This document shows, piece after piece, positions 23,412-37,656 of a stretch of DNA of 64,000 nt. Numbering within the stretch: the stretch's first letter is position 1; every line of letters begins with the position of its first letter. Made by a program: the position numbers and the translations under genes. This stretch comes from Lota lota (lineage: Eukaryota > Chordata > Actinopteri > Gadiformes > Lotidae), in contig JACYXH010000087.1 in assembly GCA_026745465.1 (NCBI GenBank), positions 2,540,542-2,604,541 on the forward strand. Reading direction: 5' to 3'. The notes under the pieces are model-generated. The model did not search any database, was not told the DNA's origin, and worked only from the letters and a program-made list of their open reading frames with translations.

Positions 23412-24664
23412 GGCTAAAATCAAATCTTCGGGGCAGTTTCTTCTGATTTGCGATGCAGCGCTCCGTGGCTCGTCTGATGTGCGACAGTGTTTAACACATA
23501 CTATCATACTATGCCATTATTTAACATCAGAAAAATATTGTTTTATCCTTATTATCAATGACCTTTTATGCAATATTGTGTTTTTTTTAACAGGGGGGGG
23601 GGGCAACAAAGAAAACAAATTGTTAAAGGGGGTTCTGAAAAAAGTTTCACAACGACTGGCTTACAAAATCCAATTAGCATCTCCCCGTAGCTCCTCCCAT
23701 CTCCTTTCCTTAGCTCCTCCCATCTCCTCCACCAGCGCCTACCATCTCCTCCCCTTAGCTGCTCCCATCTCCTCCCCTCAACTTTTCCCACAGTTCCAGG
23801 ACAATCTCCTCCTGCCTATCAACAGTTACAAAGGATACATTGATTAATTATGCATGTCTTATAAAGTGATGCAGACATATGATATAATCTGTACTGAATA
23901 CTGTCATTACAATAACAGCAGCCATTTTGGATCCAATCCACTGTGTTTTGCCCTCTAGCCTGAGGACAGATCATTCTCCTGTCCCCACTTTAGACATTAC
24001 CTGGGAGACCAACCCACTCACACCTATTAACATGAATGATGGTGTCTTTCTTGAAACCATTACAGTCCCACGGCTACAGCCCTGGACCAAGGGTTGGATT
24101 TGTGGTCTTTTAGTTTTGATTCCCTATAAGCACTACTTTAGTCCTGGAGCTAGACTGATCAACTAGCATTCTTTTTTAAACTATAATAAAATGTTCCTGT
24201 TTAAGTTAAGTTAACAGATAAGTTCCTGTTTGTCAGAGAGAAATCTTCTGGGCATTAACCTAAGGTACAGAGTTCTACCAATCGACTGAATCTTACAACA
24301 CGTCTGAGTTTTAGCCTGATGTTTGGACCCTGTCAGTTCTAGCCTGATGTTAAGACCCTGTCTGAGTTCTAGCTTGCATGAGGTTTGCAACCTGTTGGAG
24401 TGCTACCTTTACGTTTAGAACCTGTCTGATTAATTCATATGGATGAATAATGCAGAGGAGCTGAGCTCTGCAGCATGTGTCCAGAGTCATGTCCATCTAG
24501 CATCTAAGATCTACCTTCATCTATCCCTCCGAACATCTGCTCACCGCTCTCACACACACACAAATATATATATACACAAATGTACACACACACACACACA
24601 TACAAACACAAACACACACACACTATACACCTAGTACACACCCACACACACACACACACTACAC

Positions 24665-25010
24665 ATACGTAATTACAAACGATAAGCAAATAAAGGCATT
24701 GATTTAGAACGATAGTGTGACTGTTATTGATTAGAATATAATTGAAACATTTATTTAAAAAATTAATGTCCTGAAGACACAAATCCTCTGAGAGCAATAT
24801 AACATATATCCAGTATATACACACACAGACGCACACACATACACACAAACACACACACAGACACACACATACATACTGCACACAGATAATTTAAAACGAC
24901 AAGCAAATAAAGGCATTGATTTAGAACAATAGTCTTACTGTCATTGATTAGAATATAATTAAAAAATGTAAAATAAATGTCTTGAAGACATGAATCCTCT
25001 GAGAGCAAAT
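24665..25010. repeat. Local duplication of a segment of about 140 bp beside CA repeats
   Basis: AAACGATAAGCAAATAAAGG with CATTGATTTAGAACGATAG (24677-24720) recurs as AAACGACAAGCAAATAAAGG with CATTGATTTAGAACAATAG (24894-24930). Both are followed by TTATTGATTAGAATATAATT and GAAGACA...AATCCTCTGAGAGCAA. Confidence 0.88.
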
Positions 25011-25787
25011 CATTTAGTTCATCACAGTATACTTTTGGTTGATTTCATATCTAAATGTTTCATTAGGAAGTCCTAATTTGTTATTCTCATCAACAAAGTA
25101 GGATTAATCTTTTTGTTTTTGTTTTTCCTATTGTTGTTCACTGTATTAATAATGAGTGACTGACCTTGCTGAAAGCCTGCTTGGTCAACAAGGTAGACTG
25201 CTTGTATTTCATTAAAGAGAGAAGCTGAAAGAAACACAACATGAATCACTTTTTCCCTAAACAACAGACTCACTAGGATGCAGAACACATCAACAGATAT
25301 GATCTGAGCAATATTAGTATCATATTCCAAACACTGAGGTCAGTATGTCAACATCTTCATCCTGATAAATCAGGAGTGTAAAGTATGCTAACTCCTCAAA
25401 GAGGGAAATCAATAAAAAACACAACACGGAAAAATCCCATGAGATAAATAACACTTGAACGCAACAGCCAGCGGAAGATGCTGTGGACACATTTCTTCAT
25501 GAAATACTACATCAATAACATTTGTCAAAATGATCACTGAAGATCAATCAGTCAACAAGCAGTCAACAAGCTCACACATCAACTAAATGGATGTCTTTAA
25601 AAAGGTCTAATAGAAGGCCTGTTTTAGACGATCTGACTGCCATATGATTCATAGCCACGAGCAAACTACTTCTAATAACTTGGTGTGAAGTAGAGCAATG
25701 CGATGATGTACACCGGGATATAACCAGCAGATGTTGATTGGGTAAAAATTATTTGTGTGGAATAACATGTACAAAAGTTAAAGTTGG

Positions 25788-25846
25788 GGTTGCAAACATC
25801 TTCAGAGCTAGAAGTGGGGTCATGGGCCAAAAAAGGTTGGGAACTG
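25788..25846 (-). mobile_element. hAT terminal fragment
   Basis: Read on the minus strand it starts CAGTTCCCAACCTTTTTTGG and goes on to CCCATGACCCCACTTC. This matches the general CAGTGGTTCCCAACC start and GACCCC word of Charlie-like hAT elements. The partner end was not found. Confidence 0.4.
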
Positions 25847-27441
25847 CTATAGTACATACATGTACCTATTAATTGTTGAAATCCCGTAAAATAACATTAT
25901 ACAAGGTCAAATAGGTCAATATTAAAATATAAAATGCTTACTTTTCAGTTGACTTTGTTAAACACATCAGAAACAAATATCCTCATAAAGTAGTGAACTT
26001 TACAGGAATAAGGCGCAGACACTTTTTTATTTATAGCTGCTATGAAAAAAACGTTGAAAATAAACACAGTAAATCTGACTCTGGGCAGGTTATAGATGTG
26101 AAAGTAACAACTTTTACTGAACAGATGCCTTGCATGTGAATGCTTACCTTTCTGCGAACGTCTGAAGACACATTGCAACAAAAATATGACTAAAGACTTG
26201 GTGATGGAATTGCAATTTAGTCAAATAAAGTGTTATTTATAGCAATGTTTAATTAAATTAAATTACAAACTTTTCCTGATGCTTAAGGGTGGTATTAGGA
26301 TTGTATTGTATATATGTAAGTAATATGTTTGCTGCCTTTTTAGAAACAAAACTAATATTGACTTACATACGTTTATATAATCTACTGTTTAACCTAAAAT
26401 AATTATTTGTCATAATAATGTAACATGATATTAATCAATTGGATGATTTGTTTTGATGGACAGTTGAAGGACATAAGAAATTATCCTCTTTTGAAAAAAA
26501 CTGGGTGAACAAAAAACATCACTTCATGAATAATATAGACTAAGCCATTCATTCTTGTTTTAGTTAGCAATCAGAATTTTTTCCTTTAAGTTGACAAGCA
26601 AAAACACAAAGGAAAAGAAAACAACAGCATTTTCTGTCTGTCTCTCTGACAGACAGCCAGGAAGGCAGGCGGACAGACAGAGACCAGGTGACAAACATGT
26701 TGACTGTCTGTTTGTTTGTTTCCAGGAAGCACCTGGTTGGGTTTAGACCCCACACCCATCGGCAGATTAAACAGAAGGTGACTGACCTATTTAACCAATT
26801 AAAAAAGTGTACCTCTTCTGTCCTCCCTTCCCTCTCTCCTACTCCTCTTCCCTATTTCCTTCTCTCCTCCCTCCCCCCGACCTCCTATCTCCCTTCCCCC
26901 CATCTCCCTCCCCTTCTCTCTTCTCCTCCTCTCTCTCCAGTCAGGATCAAGCGGTATAATCCAGGATTTTCCAGCCACTAAAACAGCTTGGGCCCATCAG
27001 TGAATTGCGGCGACATATGGAACAGGTTTATGAATCATCTGGCACATGCATAGCAATGAGAGACTCCATCCGCCAGCAAACTGCAGGAAAATGCTGCCTG
27101 AAACCCATCCATCCATTCATCATTTTATTCATCATTCCATCCACCCACTCATCCATCCATCAGTCTATATTATAGACAATATAGAGAAGCCTACATATTA
27201 TATGTTACTGAATATATATATACAAAATGTAGATCACAGACTATATAATATATTCATATGGAGTCTATATTTCAGTTGTCTGATTAAACAGTAAACATTT
27301 TTTTTTAATGTTTTTTACTGTTGTAATGTCTACCAAGCTGTTATGTTGGTCAATGGAAAGAAAGAATCATCTCCACACACACACACACACCAGGTGGTGG
27401 GAGGAGAAGACCTCCCATTTGGGCCAATCAGGACCTGGAAG

Positions 27442-27630
<189 letters not shown>

Positions 27631-28188
27631 CCTCAGGTCTCAGAACAGAGACGACATTCTGTCCACATGCTCCATGTGACCACTCCTGTCTGTCTCCAAT
27701 TAAACATTGCCTTTAGCATGCTAGCCTTTAGCAAGTAGCCACTGTTGGAGCACAGACATCTGTAACCCCAGGACTGGTCTTCACTATATCAGACACTAAA
27801 ACCCAGAATATTGTTGCAGAAACTCCAAACATTTTGTGGCCACCTTAAAAACAAAACATCAACCTATGAAAATATGATATGCTCCTTAGAAACATGTTTG
27901 TATATTCATTTAAAATGAGAACGAACACATTTGATTTATTTGATGGCAATACACTCCATCAATATTATTTATATAAAACAAATCATTTATGTATTTAAAT
28001 TCATAATACAGGCTGCAAAAAAAACCATCTTATTTAAAGAAAAGGTTTGAAATGTTTCACACAAAATTACACTCTAAAAAATCAGTCGGTGCACTGAATG
28101 GGAATATAACAAAATACTTCACAAAATGAAATAATTAAATGAAATAATATTGCTTGTTTATTGGTGGCTATGAAGTCAACTATCTATC

Positions 28189-28189
<1 letters not shown>

Positions 28190-28267
<78 letters not shown>

Positions 28268-28274
28268 GTATATA
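28190..28274. repeat. (TA)n microsatellite
   Basis: TATA with a few G interruptions at the right edge. Confidence 0.93.
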
Positions 28275-28499
28275 AATCGTTTTTTCTTCTTATGTGTGCA
28301 TGTATTTTAGATGTGCAAAATATGTGCAGCAATTTGTGCTTGAAATGTAAATTTTCTTTAGGTATAAAAAGTACACAACTATTTTTCCTATAAACCCTGG
28401 GACACAGAAGAAAGCACAGCAATAACATTACCTAGATTTATAAATGATAGAAATGTATAGTTACATATGTTCTATAACATATAGACATGTTTAAAACAA

Positions 28500-29560
28500 A
28501 CAACGAAAGCAGCGCAGCATGATGGCAAGTGTAAATACGGTGATGGCTCCGGGTCCGGGGCAACCATTAGGTATTTCATCACATTACTTTAAGTATGAGC
28601 TGTGATCTGGAACATTCTGGGAAGAGCTGAAACATTTTGAATCAGAATATTAAAAAGCTTGCTTGCCACCCGCGGGGGTCGCTGACCACCCAACAAAAGA
28701 ATAATGAGGCGAGTGTGGCGTGATCCTCCGCCCTCGCCATCCCACCCCCACCCTGCGCCTGCGGCCCTGGCCCCGTGGCCCATCTCACCCCTCGCACTGC
28801 CTCTGAGACGCCGGGGCCCTGCTCCCGCTCCTCGGGAACTTGACGGTGGTTGAACTTATTTTTAGTGTCATGTGACGAGGCGTCCCGGCCCCAGCGAGAC
28901 GCGGCACCGCCCCGATGCTGGTCGTTGTCCATACAGCTCGCCGTCAAACGCGCCCGCCTTGGCAGGTTTCCACTCCAATATCCATTTCAAGTCTGAAGCG
29001 CCGAATCCAAAGTGACGAGATCATTGGAGCCCCCCCCCCCCCGCGCCCCCACCAGACCAGGCAGGGTTTGGGACGGGGTTGGCGTTACACTGTAACAGTA
29101 TCGCCGTCCTATTTTGGGACGCGACAAAGCGAGGGGCTAATTTGTGGAAATGAGCAATACTTATCCGTCCGTCGAATCCGCTGCGACGGGTTTGTGTTTG
29201 GACGTGAATAGAACAGTAATAGGTCATCCGATGTCAGAAGACATAACGCGGAGGGACCCTCTCTTCACAGGCGGCTGCTTGCTGTTGCCTTTAATTATTT
29301 TAATTAAAGTTTGATATTCTGGATCTTCCCGGAGCATTGGGGACGGTGGCCGCGGCGGCGAGGTGTGGAGACTGGTCTGAGGGTCTTCTGATGGTGCGGA
29401 GGCACCCCCCCCGCTATGTGAGGGTCCAGGCCGCGAAGGTCTGGGGGCGCGGCCACGCTCCATTACTCTCCAGGATGAAGAGGAGGAAGAGGAGGAGTGA
29501 AAAGGTGTCTTGGGGGGTAAAAAAAGTTAATGAAGGCCTTCAGGCCTCCGGGACCTGGCT
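28500..29560. promoter_or_regulatory. CpG-rich unique block, possible regulatory island
   Basis: Unlike its AT-rich surroundings, this kilobase is rich in G, C and CpG (GGGTCCGGGGC, GCGAGACGCGGCACCG, GACGGTGGCCGCGGCGGCGA). It has an exact 8-bp homeobox-like dyad TTTAATTA...TAATTAAA at 29290-29308. No exon with family similarity is seen. It could be a CpG-island promoter or enhancer. Confidence 0.35.
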
Positions 29561-30920
29561 GCAGTTTGTCACGTGAGTGTGTATGTGTGTGTGTGTGTAA
29601 CTGTGTGTGTGACTAGGTTGACAGGTCTGCCAGCAGAGCCTGCAGGGTACTGGACGCGTGACACCCGCTGGGTGCTCTCGCTCGTGTCCCGTTTCCTGTT
29701 TTTTTTTAAATAAAATATGATGTGGTCAGATGAGGAACGAGTTGGGCTTCAGAGCAGGACGAAAACATGGTGAGAACACGGAGCGGATACTGTTAAAAAC
29801 ACAATACCATCTCATCCCTAACTGGGGTGATAGTTGATGTTTGTTGCAGTCAGAGGAAGCTTGAAGTGAAGACGAAGAGGAGGAAATGGGTTGAGGTTGT
29901 CTGCTGCGTTGAGACGTCTTGATGGTCAGAGAGAAACCAGAACCTTCTCTCTATTGATGAGGAACCCGGTTAAAAGTCATGCAGCGACCCTGAGGAAGAA
30001 AACAACAAGTTCGCTATGGTTTTAAACATAAAAAATGTGTTCAAAATATACCTCTTTCGACATAAATAATTGTACACATATCAAAGCATTTATTTTGTTA
30101 GAAAATAACGTGTAATAAAATGTTCACTAATAACAGATTTTATTTATTTATTTTAAATGTATGGCTATTTTAATGTAGTCTGAAAGAATTGCCTTTTATA
30201 CTTATATACTGTATTATTCATGTATTTATTTCATTTAAATTAAAATATTAGGGCTAATCTGATTTAAATGTATAATTTATCAGAGTTTATATTTAATTAT
30301 ATATTTTCATCAACATTTTATCACAAAAATCTAAAATAAATACAGTTAGTATGCATAATTTGTAACAAGAAATATATTTTCGCATGACTTAATTAATTCT
30401 GATAAATCCATTAAACCCTTACCTTTCAAAAACACATTTAGCAAAAATTTATGAATGTAAAGAGCGAAGGTAACCAGGCAATGTTGTGGAATGTTTCATT
30501 TGCCGCAGTTACACATCTCAGATCGGGCTGTGCGAGCCCTGCAACAGCCTCTCTCTCTCTCCCTGCTCTCTAACAGAGAGAGAGAGCCGAGAAGTGGCAC
30601 ACAGAGGGAGCTCTAGTACAGCAAATCTCTCTCCCTCCCCTCTCTCTCTCCCTCTCTCCTCTCCGTCTCCAAATGACTTAACTCTTTTATATAATGAAAA
30701 TCACCGGGTTATATTATTTTAATTAGTATTACTAGTATGATTACTACTAGTATTATTATTGGTAGTAGTAGCACAGACCTAAGTACACGTGCACACATCT
30801 CAACACACACAAACACACACAGGACCCAGTGCGCGAGCTATGAGGCTTCAGGCAGCTGACTTCCCATTTGTTATTATTGGCAAAAGGTTGGAATAAGGGG
30901 GGGATCTTCTGTTAAGCCCC
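29561..30920. other. No gene seen; AT-rich then CT-rich sequence
   Basis: 30000-30480 is strongly AT-rich. 30545-30670 has CTCTCTCC and GAGAGAGA runs. Nothing coding is recognised. Confidence 0.55.
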
Positions 30921-30921
30921 T

Positions 30922-30922
<1 letters not shown>

Positions 30923-30995
<73 letters not shown>
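30923..30995. repeat. (AC)n microsatellite
   Basis: Pure ACAC array. Confidence 0.96.
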
Positions 30996-30997
<2 letters not shown>

Positions 30998-31164
30998 CCT
31001 AATCTCACACAGTCAACAAATAAGGCACATCAGATGCTGTCTTGGCCAAGTTCAGTGGATTTCAGAGTTGAGTGTGTGGAGGGTGAGGCGATGGGGGGGA
31101 GGAGACTGGGGGTGAAAGACGCAACGCCCAGAGATCTGTCACAGTGAGTGGAGCAGGTGCAGTG

Positions 31165-31395
31165 CAATACGCTCCAACCCACCCCCACCCAGATCCGACA
31201 ACCCCACCCAACTCAAACTACACCCATCCCACCTCAGCTCAGTTCCAACCTCACCACTACCCCAAACCCCCGTAACTCCAACTACACCCACCCCACCACT
31301 ACCCCAACCCCACGCAACTGCCAACTACACCCACCACCCCACCTCCACCCCACCCCAGCTTCGACCTCACCACTACCACAACCCCACCCAGCCCA
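31165..31395. repeat. C-rich CCCACC low-complexity repeat
   Basis: Repeats such as CACCACTACCCCAACCCCAC and ACTACACCCACC; strong strand asymmetry. Confidence 0.85.
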
Positions 31396-31502
31396 GAAGC
31401 TCCGGGATAGACCAGAGAAAAACCTGGGTGAGGGTTCGACGAAACAGATCCCAGAAACAGCCACTCACCCCAGGACTACATCCTTCAATAGATGGAGATA
31501 TG

Positions 31503-31756
<254 letters not shown>

Positions 31757-32084
31757 TTTGGGTGATAAGGAAGATTTTACACATCCTGAAGAATCACTGT
31801 TTGTTGATAAAATCTACGTTCGTTAACTTGAGAATTCAAACCACATTTTAGAATTTAATAGTAACATATCTTCAGAAATGTGCTGTAAAAAATACATCAG
31901 AAAATGTTTGTTTAAATAAGAGTGTAAAATTATGTTTTGATATAGTAAATTATATAATCCTTATAACACAAACATATACACAGAGACAGAGAGAGAGAGA
32001 TTTGTTATAAAATATTTATAAACAGATGTATCCATACGTAGTAATATCCATACAGTATGTAGTAACATACAGACAGCAATGATA

Positions 32085-32480
32085 TCTCTCAATAGATATT
32101 GATCAAGTCCAACTCGTTTTCATTTCCAAGAACGTGGATTTATGCTCGACAATTTTATGTATTTATGACGCTTGTTCACAGACAATTCTTAGACTTTTGG
32201 AATCAAGCAGCTGATGGAGACTTGTATTATTTTCTCGGAGCAAATGTTTGTAGGGTTTGTTATGTGCTGTATTTATTAATTGTAAAGTTTGCTACATGTA
32301 TAAAGTCAGAACAGAAAGTTGCTCTTGGCCCATCTGGAGACTTACATGCTTTAATCCAGCAGAAACATGGCTGCTCTGCCACGCTAAGCTACGCAGCTTT
32401 CAAAGAGTTTATCAGAAGAATAGATGTGATTTGCGTCCATATTAGGGGATGGCGGTCTGTACTGTAGCGGCTGTATGTAA
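32085..32480. other. Unique block with a 122-codon open frame, probably non-coding
   Basis: The plus frame 32099-32467 is open for 122 codons outside any repeat, but it shows no domain, signal or family motif that I know. The block is unique and could equally be a conserved non-coding element. ATG context and splice signals are not convincing. Confidence 0.25.
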
Positions 32481-33449
32481 GCTAGCAGGACCTGTTTACA
32501 GAGTCGCCCTGTCGTCTGTACTCAACACACAGAGCTCTTTGGTTTTCTAGAAGAAACTAAACCCTATTCCGAAAATATAATCATGCAACTGTAACCTCTT
32601 CAAGTGCAGTGACATATTTCATTACATTGACTCGTTTTTTTAAAGATGGAATTAACAATGAGTTACCGTCAGCATCCACGTTAAGGTAAGCAGTAAATAC
32701 TGCTGAGCAGAATGAAGTCGTCTGCATAGAGCAACACTAGGCTGCCAGACGCTGGTACAGCGGGAACCAAAACATCACGACTGCTAGAAACTAAATCAAA
32801 CCTTCTGACACTAAATGGCATCAAGACCTCCTCAGTCCTTCGACCCAGAGCACACCAGTCCAGGCTAAACCAGACCAGACAAGACCCCAGACCACACTAG
32901 ACCAGACAAGGTCCCTGAACAGTACCCATACCACAGTTTCTCCAATGTCCTCTCTCATTTAAGCTTTTTAAACCTTCTCTTAACGCAAATGATTGGTTGA
33001 AACCATCGTGTAGGTCATCACAAATCACCATGGCAACTGATTACACATGTTAGACATGGTCATGGACGTACTGTACTGCTAGTTGTTAGTAAATGCTCAT
33101 TTAGTGAGTACACCTTTTGATTGAATATGATGAGGGCTGAGAATGAGCAGCAGTTTGAATGGTGAGTGGGCGCAGTGGACCGCAGTCTGCCAAGCAGTCC
33201 CTATCCACTCAGCATCTCAGCACCAACGCATTCAAACCTTCATAAGAGTAATATATAATACTTTCTATGAAAATACATTATTCCGAATTTATTGAATTTA
33301 TTTAGCGCTTTATAAGGCCCTCAAATTGCTCTACATAGTGACTTAAATAATAACAATAACGAATAATTAGTACAATAAATTATAATAATAAATAATAATG
33401 ATACAAATGTATCCTATTAAGAATAGTATTATTTATAATAACAGTAACA

Positions 33450-33482
<33 letters not shown>

Positions 33483-35940
33483 TAATAAAAAAAGTAATAA
33501 TGATTGTATTAATAATAATAATAGAGGCGCTGTCTGAGGACACCGCTACACTGATGCTGTACTGGAGGTACTACCGCCCCTTTCCCCGGGGTGTGATGGT
33601 AAGTGCACATCTCTGGCAGCAGCACCGGGTTCTGGGCAGCATGTCGGCTCACAGAAGGCTCGCGAGGCACAGATGGTGCTAATGGAGGAGCAGAATCCAA
33701 CGCTACGCGGGCCGCTCCGCCAAATAACCGTGGTGTGAAGACGCTGGACGACGACACGGCGAACAGAGAAATGAAATAATGAAATAATGGAGAGAGAGCA
33801 GAGAACAGAGAGGAGTCTGTCTGTACTACAGGGGGGCAGAGACAGACCCCCACCCTTCAGACAGCTGGGCCACCCAGGGACTCATCCTTCTATATATATA
33901 ATACATAATGACATAATAGTACCTCTGTATATATAATATATGACTCAGAGACAAAGACAACTCTTAATTTAAGATAAGCCAAATACAACTCTGAAGATAA
34001 GACAATGATAACTCTAAAGATAAGACAAAGATGACTGAAGACAAGATGAGACAAAGTTCCATTCAATTAAATTTAACTAAATACCAATGAAATACCACTA
34101 AACCTTGGCTCAAATGCAGGATAGAGGCGTGAGGTTAGGGTTAGTTATTCAAAAGGATGGATTTCCACCAAACAGAAAATACTTTTCATTTTCTTTTAGT
34201 ATTATTTATATCAAAGCCTCTACAGTAAACCCTTAGAAATGCAATTAGTGAGAAAGAAAGAAACCTAATTTCAGTTTGAAAAGTTAATCACTAGACTGAA
34301 CATGCTAACTATGTCTTTCATGCGTTTGACAACAAACAAAGGTAAAAGTAAAGCAGCGAGTGATTAATCAAAGACACAATGACGATGATTACGCTACTTA
34401 TGTGCTCCAATCATATCGCTATTCATCAACATCTGCAGCAGGTGTTGTTTTGGATTCCTTCCAAACTGAAATTATATTTGGTTTTATATTTATTTTATTA
34501 GGCATGATATTGTCTGATTTACTTGTTTCTGTAAATAAACTGCATACTGCTTCCAAAAGTGTAATTGTCGGACAGAAAATACTTAAAAATGGCATCTACA
34601 CACCTGTTACTGACCAAAAGGATGAGGTAGGTATCTGAAAATATATAATTGAAAGCCCTGGTAGGGATTAATTACGTGGCTATCCCATAATAATAATAAA
34701 CAGGTAATGTAAGAGAGTGTACTGCATTTCTTATTTTACAGAGACCACCACTGATTTATACCCTAGACGCTACACATGATTTAACGTTAAAGTCTGTCTT
34801 CATTTTGAAATTTAAATCCTATTTTACAGCAAAATCCCAGCTCTAAATCTTGTACGTGGGCCGGAGGTAATTTATTTGGTTGTGTGTTTCCGGGGTGTAA
34901 ACACGACCAACGCGCTCAGTGGAAGGGCTTGGGTCATAAAGCATCTCGTTAGTTTTACTGAGGAGAATATGTTTATCAATCCGCACATGAGCACTAGCAG
35001 TAAATAACCTGACCGAGAAACCACCCAGCATGCCTCAGACAGGACAGGTTCTAGGAACCGCAAGAGAATGTCATCATTCACCTCCAAAAGATACGCCTTA
35101 AAACCCACCTTAAACGGCCCTTATAGGAGAACCAAACCCAACACCACTTGTTTGAATTGTAGAGTACTTCCTCTTTAGGTTAAACACTTTTGGATGATAT
35201 GGTTACCCGGTACCTGCTGATTAAGCATTGACGTGACATACCTGTCCTCCGCTTATTGAAGGTGAATTAAAGGGGTGTTTACAGGGGAGACAGCAGGCCT
35301 GCTCCAGATTGAGAAAAACTCTAATGGTTTTCAAAGGGACGGTCAGGGGGTATGGATCCCCTTTAAATTCCCGTTAGACACACTTAAACCAACCTTAAAG
35401 CCCCCTTAAACCCACCTTAGGCCAGCCTACAAAAAACCTAAAAGTGACTCTATATTCTAGCCCGTTAACCATTATTCATTAAGACTGGGCATTAAATCAT
35501 GACATTGGTCAGCGTAGATCAGAACCGAAGGAATTATAAAGGCTAATATCGGTGTGTCAGTGTCTTCCTAGCGACACAGTGATCATTAGCATGCAGCTCA
35601 TCTACATGGCTAACCACACGTCAACATACAATGCTCGCTGGCCACCATCTTCTGCTGCTCGTTCTTTTCAACTTGTACTGATCAGACCACATGCATGCTG
35701 ATTAGCAGACCCCACTCAATGTTTCATGCACTTTTCAACAAAGTGTGTCTAGAGTGGAGCGTTTGAAAATAACGGCTGTCATTTTTTATTCATAAGCCTT
35801 TCAGTTTGGTTTCCCATTGCAACTTGACTGGCGCTTCATATCTTACAGTAACATTAATATCCTGCTTACTTACCAAAACGAATATCTAACTAACTCAAAA
35901 GTGTAGCCAGGAACTGGACTTTGGATGGGCCCAGATAAAA
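32481..35940. other. No gene seen; mostly AT-rich unique sequence
   Basis: Contains CCAGACCAGACAAGACC-type short repeats near 32868-32910, (AAT)n at 33448-33480, a GC-rich block at 33525-33740, and otherwise unique AT-rich sequence. Confidence 0.55.
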
Positions 35941-36059
35941 TTGGTTGGAGAGAGCGAGAGCGAGAGCGAGAGATGTTCAGATATGTTGACTGTTTTTATT
36001 TATTTGCTTCTTGTTTGCAAGAGAATCTGAGGAGAGCAGAGCAGAGCAGAGCGGAGTGT

Positions 36060-36275
36060 TGGGGTGGGGTGTGACAGGCTGGGGGAGACAGGCTGGAGGT
36101 GAGACAGGCTGGGGAGAAAGGCTTGGGTGAGACAGGCTTTGGGGGGAGACAGGCTGGGGTGAGACAGGCTGGGGTGAGACAGGCTGGGGGAGACAGACTG
36201 GGGGAAGACAGGCTGGGGGGGGAGACAGCCTGGGGTGAGACAGGCTGGGGGAGACAGGCTGGGGTGAGACAGGCT
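36060..36275. repeat. GAGACAGGCTGGGGT minisatellite, 15-18 bp
   Basis: About 13 imperfect copies with one to several extra G. Confidence 0.92.
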
Positions 36276-36362
36276 TGGGGTTAGCAGCACTAAGACTACA
36301 GAACACTTTGACTCTCCGTGCATCTGTGCTCCCAAAGACCTGGATATAAAGACTTCTAGCAG

Positions 36363-36479
<117 letters not shown>

Positions 36480-37439
36480 TAGCACAGAGAATCTCTGTTT
36501 ATTCACTTCTAATGTAACAATAAGCTATTTATATAGTTAAATATATTATATAAAATAGTATATATATAAAATAGTATATATATATATAAATATAAATATA
36601 TATATATATATTAGGTCCCGGGTACCTAATTAACCATATCAGTTATAAAAATGAAAGATATATATATGCGCAGAGACAAGCTGTCAATTGTAACAATATT
36701 TCACGAAAATAGATGTTTTAAATATCCTTTGAAAGAGACTTTACAAGAATATTTAAAATAATAGGCATAATTTAATTCTGAATAGGAAATTAACAATAAA
36801 AATGTCATGGATTTGTATAATAGTGATCTGCAGCTCGATGCGTACAATAAGTGATTCAAATAGTGTCTATTGTGCCCTTCCAGTGAAGTGACTGAGGAAC
36901 TGAATGACACACTGGGACGGACTCTGTGCTGTTATAGAAGACATCTGCTAAACTAACAAATTGCTCTCTCCCTCCAGGATACAGCGAGACCTTGTCCAAG
37001 TCTATCTCAACACAGAACTTAGACTAAACGTCTCACTCAGACTCACTCTCTCTCTCTATCTCTCTCTCTCTCTCACTCTCTCTCTCTAAAGTGGCGCTTT
37101 AGTTTTACTGGCCAAAACATATGATAAGGAAATAAGATGCATACATAATATTTAGCAGAACAGTACACAAATAAATGATTGTATTATGATACTTATGCAG
37201 ATAAAGCAGGCTAAAGACACTGGATCTACAACTAGATAACTAGATATAACTATATATATAACAAAAGGGCAGAATACTTGTCTTCTAAAGACTGAATCTA
37301 CAACTAGATAACTACATATAACTACATATATAACAAAAGAGCTGAATCCTTCTCTTCTACAGACTGGCTCTACAACTTGATAACTAGATATTTATATCAA
37401 CATGTTTAAGAGAGATTCCTTGTCTTGGTAGATGGGAGC

Positions 37440-37636
37440 ATCTTCACGCCCTGACGGTTAAGCTCTCGTCAGGCAACTCGGCGCGAGCTGCACTTCATCC
37501 TTTAACAGGCCCAATTAATTAGTGTCAGATATGAGGAGGAAGTGCTCTGGATTGCTGTTGAGCCCACAGTTTAAGATGAAAGAGATCGGTGCTAACGCTT
37601 ATTTGCATAATTAAGCTGATTATGAAGGCATCAGGC
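37440..37636. promoter_or_regulatory. Candidate conserved non-coding element with octamer site
   Basis: The POU octamer ATTTGCAT at 37601-37608 runs straight into AATTAA, a composite POU/homeobox-like site. CCCAATTAATTAGTGTC lies upstream near 37511. The sequence is unique and ends at a poly(G) tract (37637-37656). Confidence 0.35.
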
Positions 37637-37656
37637 GGGGGGGGGGGGGGGGGGGG
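37637..37656. repeat. Poly(G) tract of 20
   Basis: A pure G run; the exact length is uncertain in any assembly. Confidence 0.9.
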
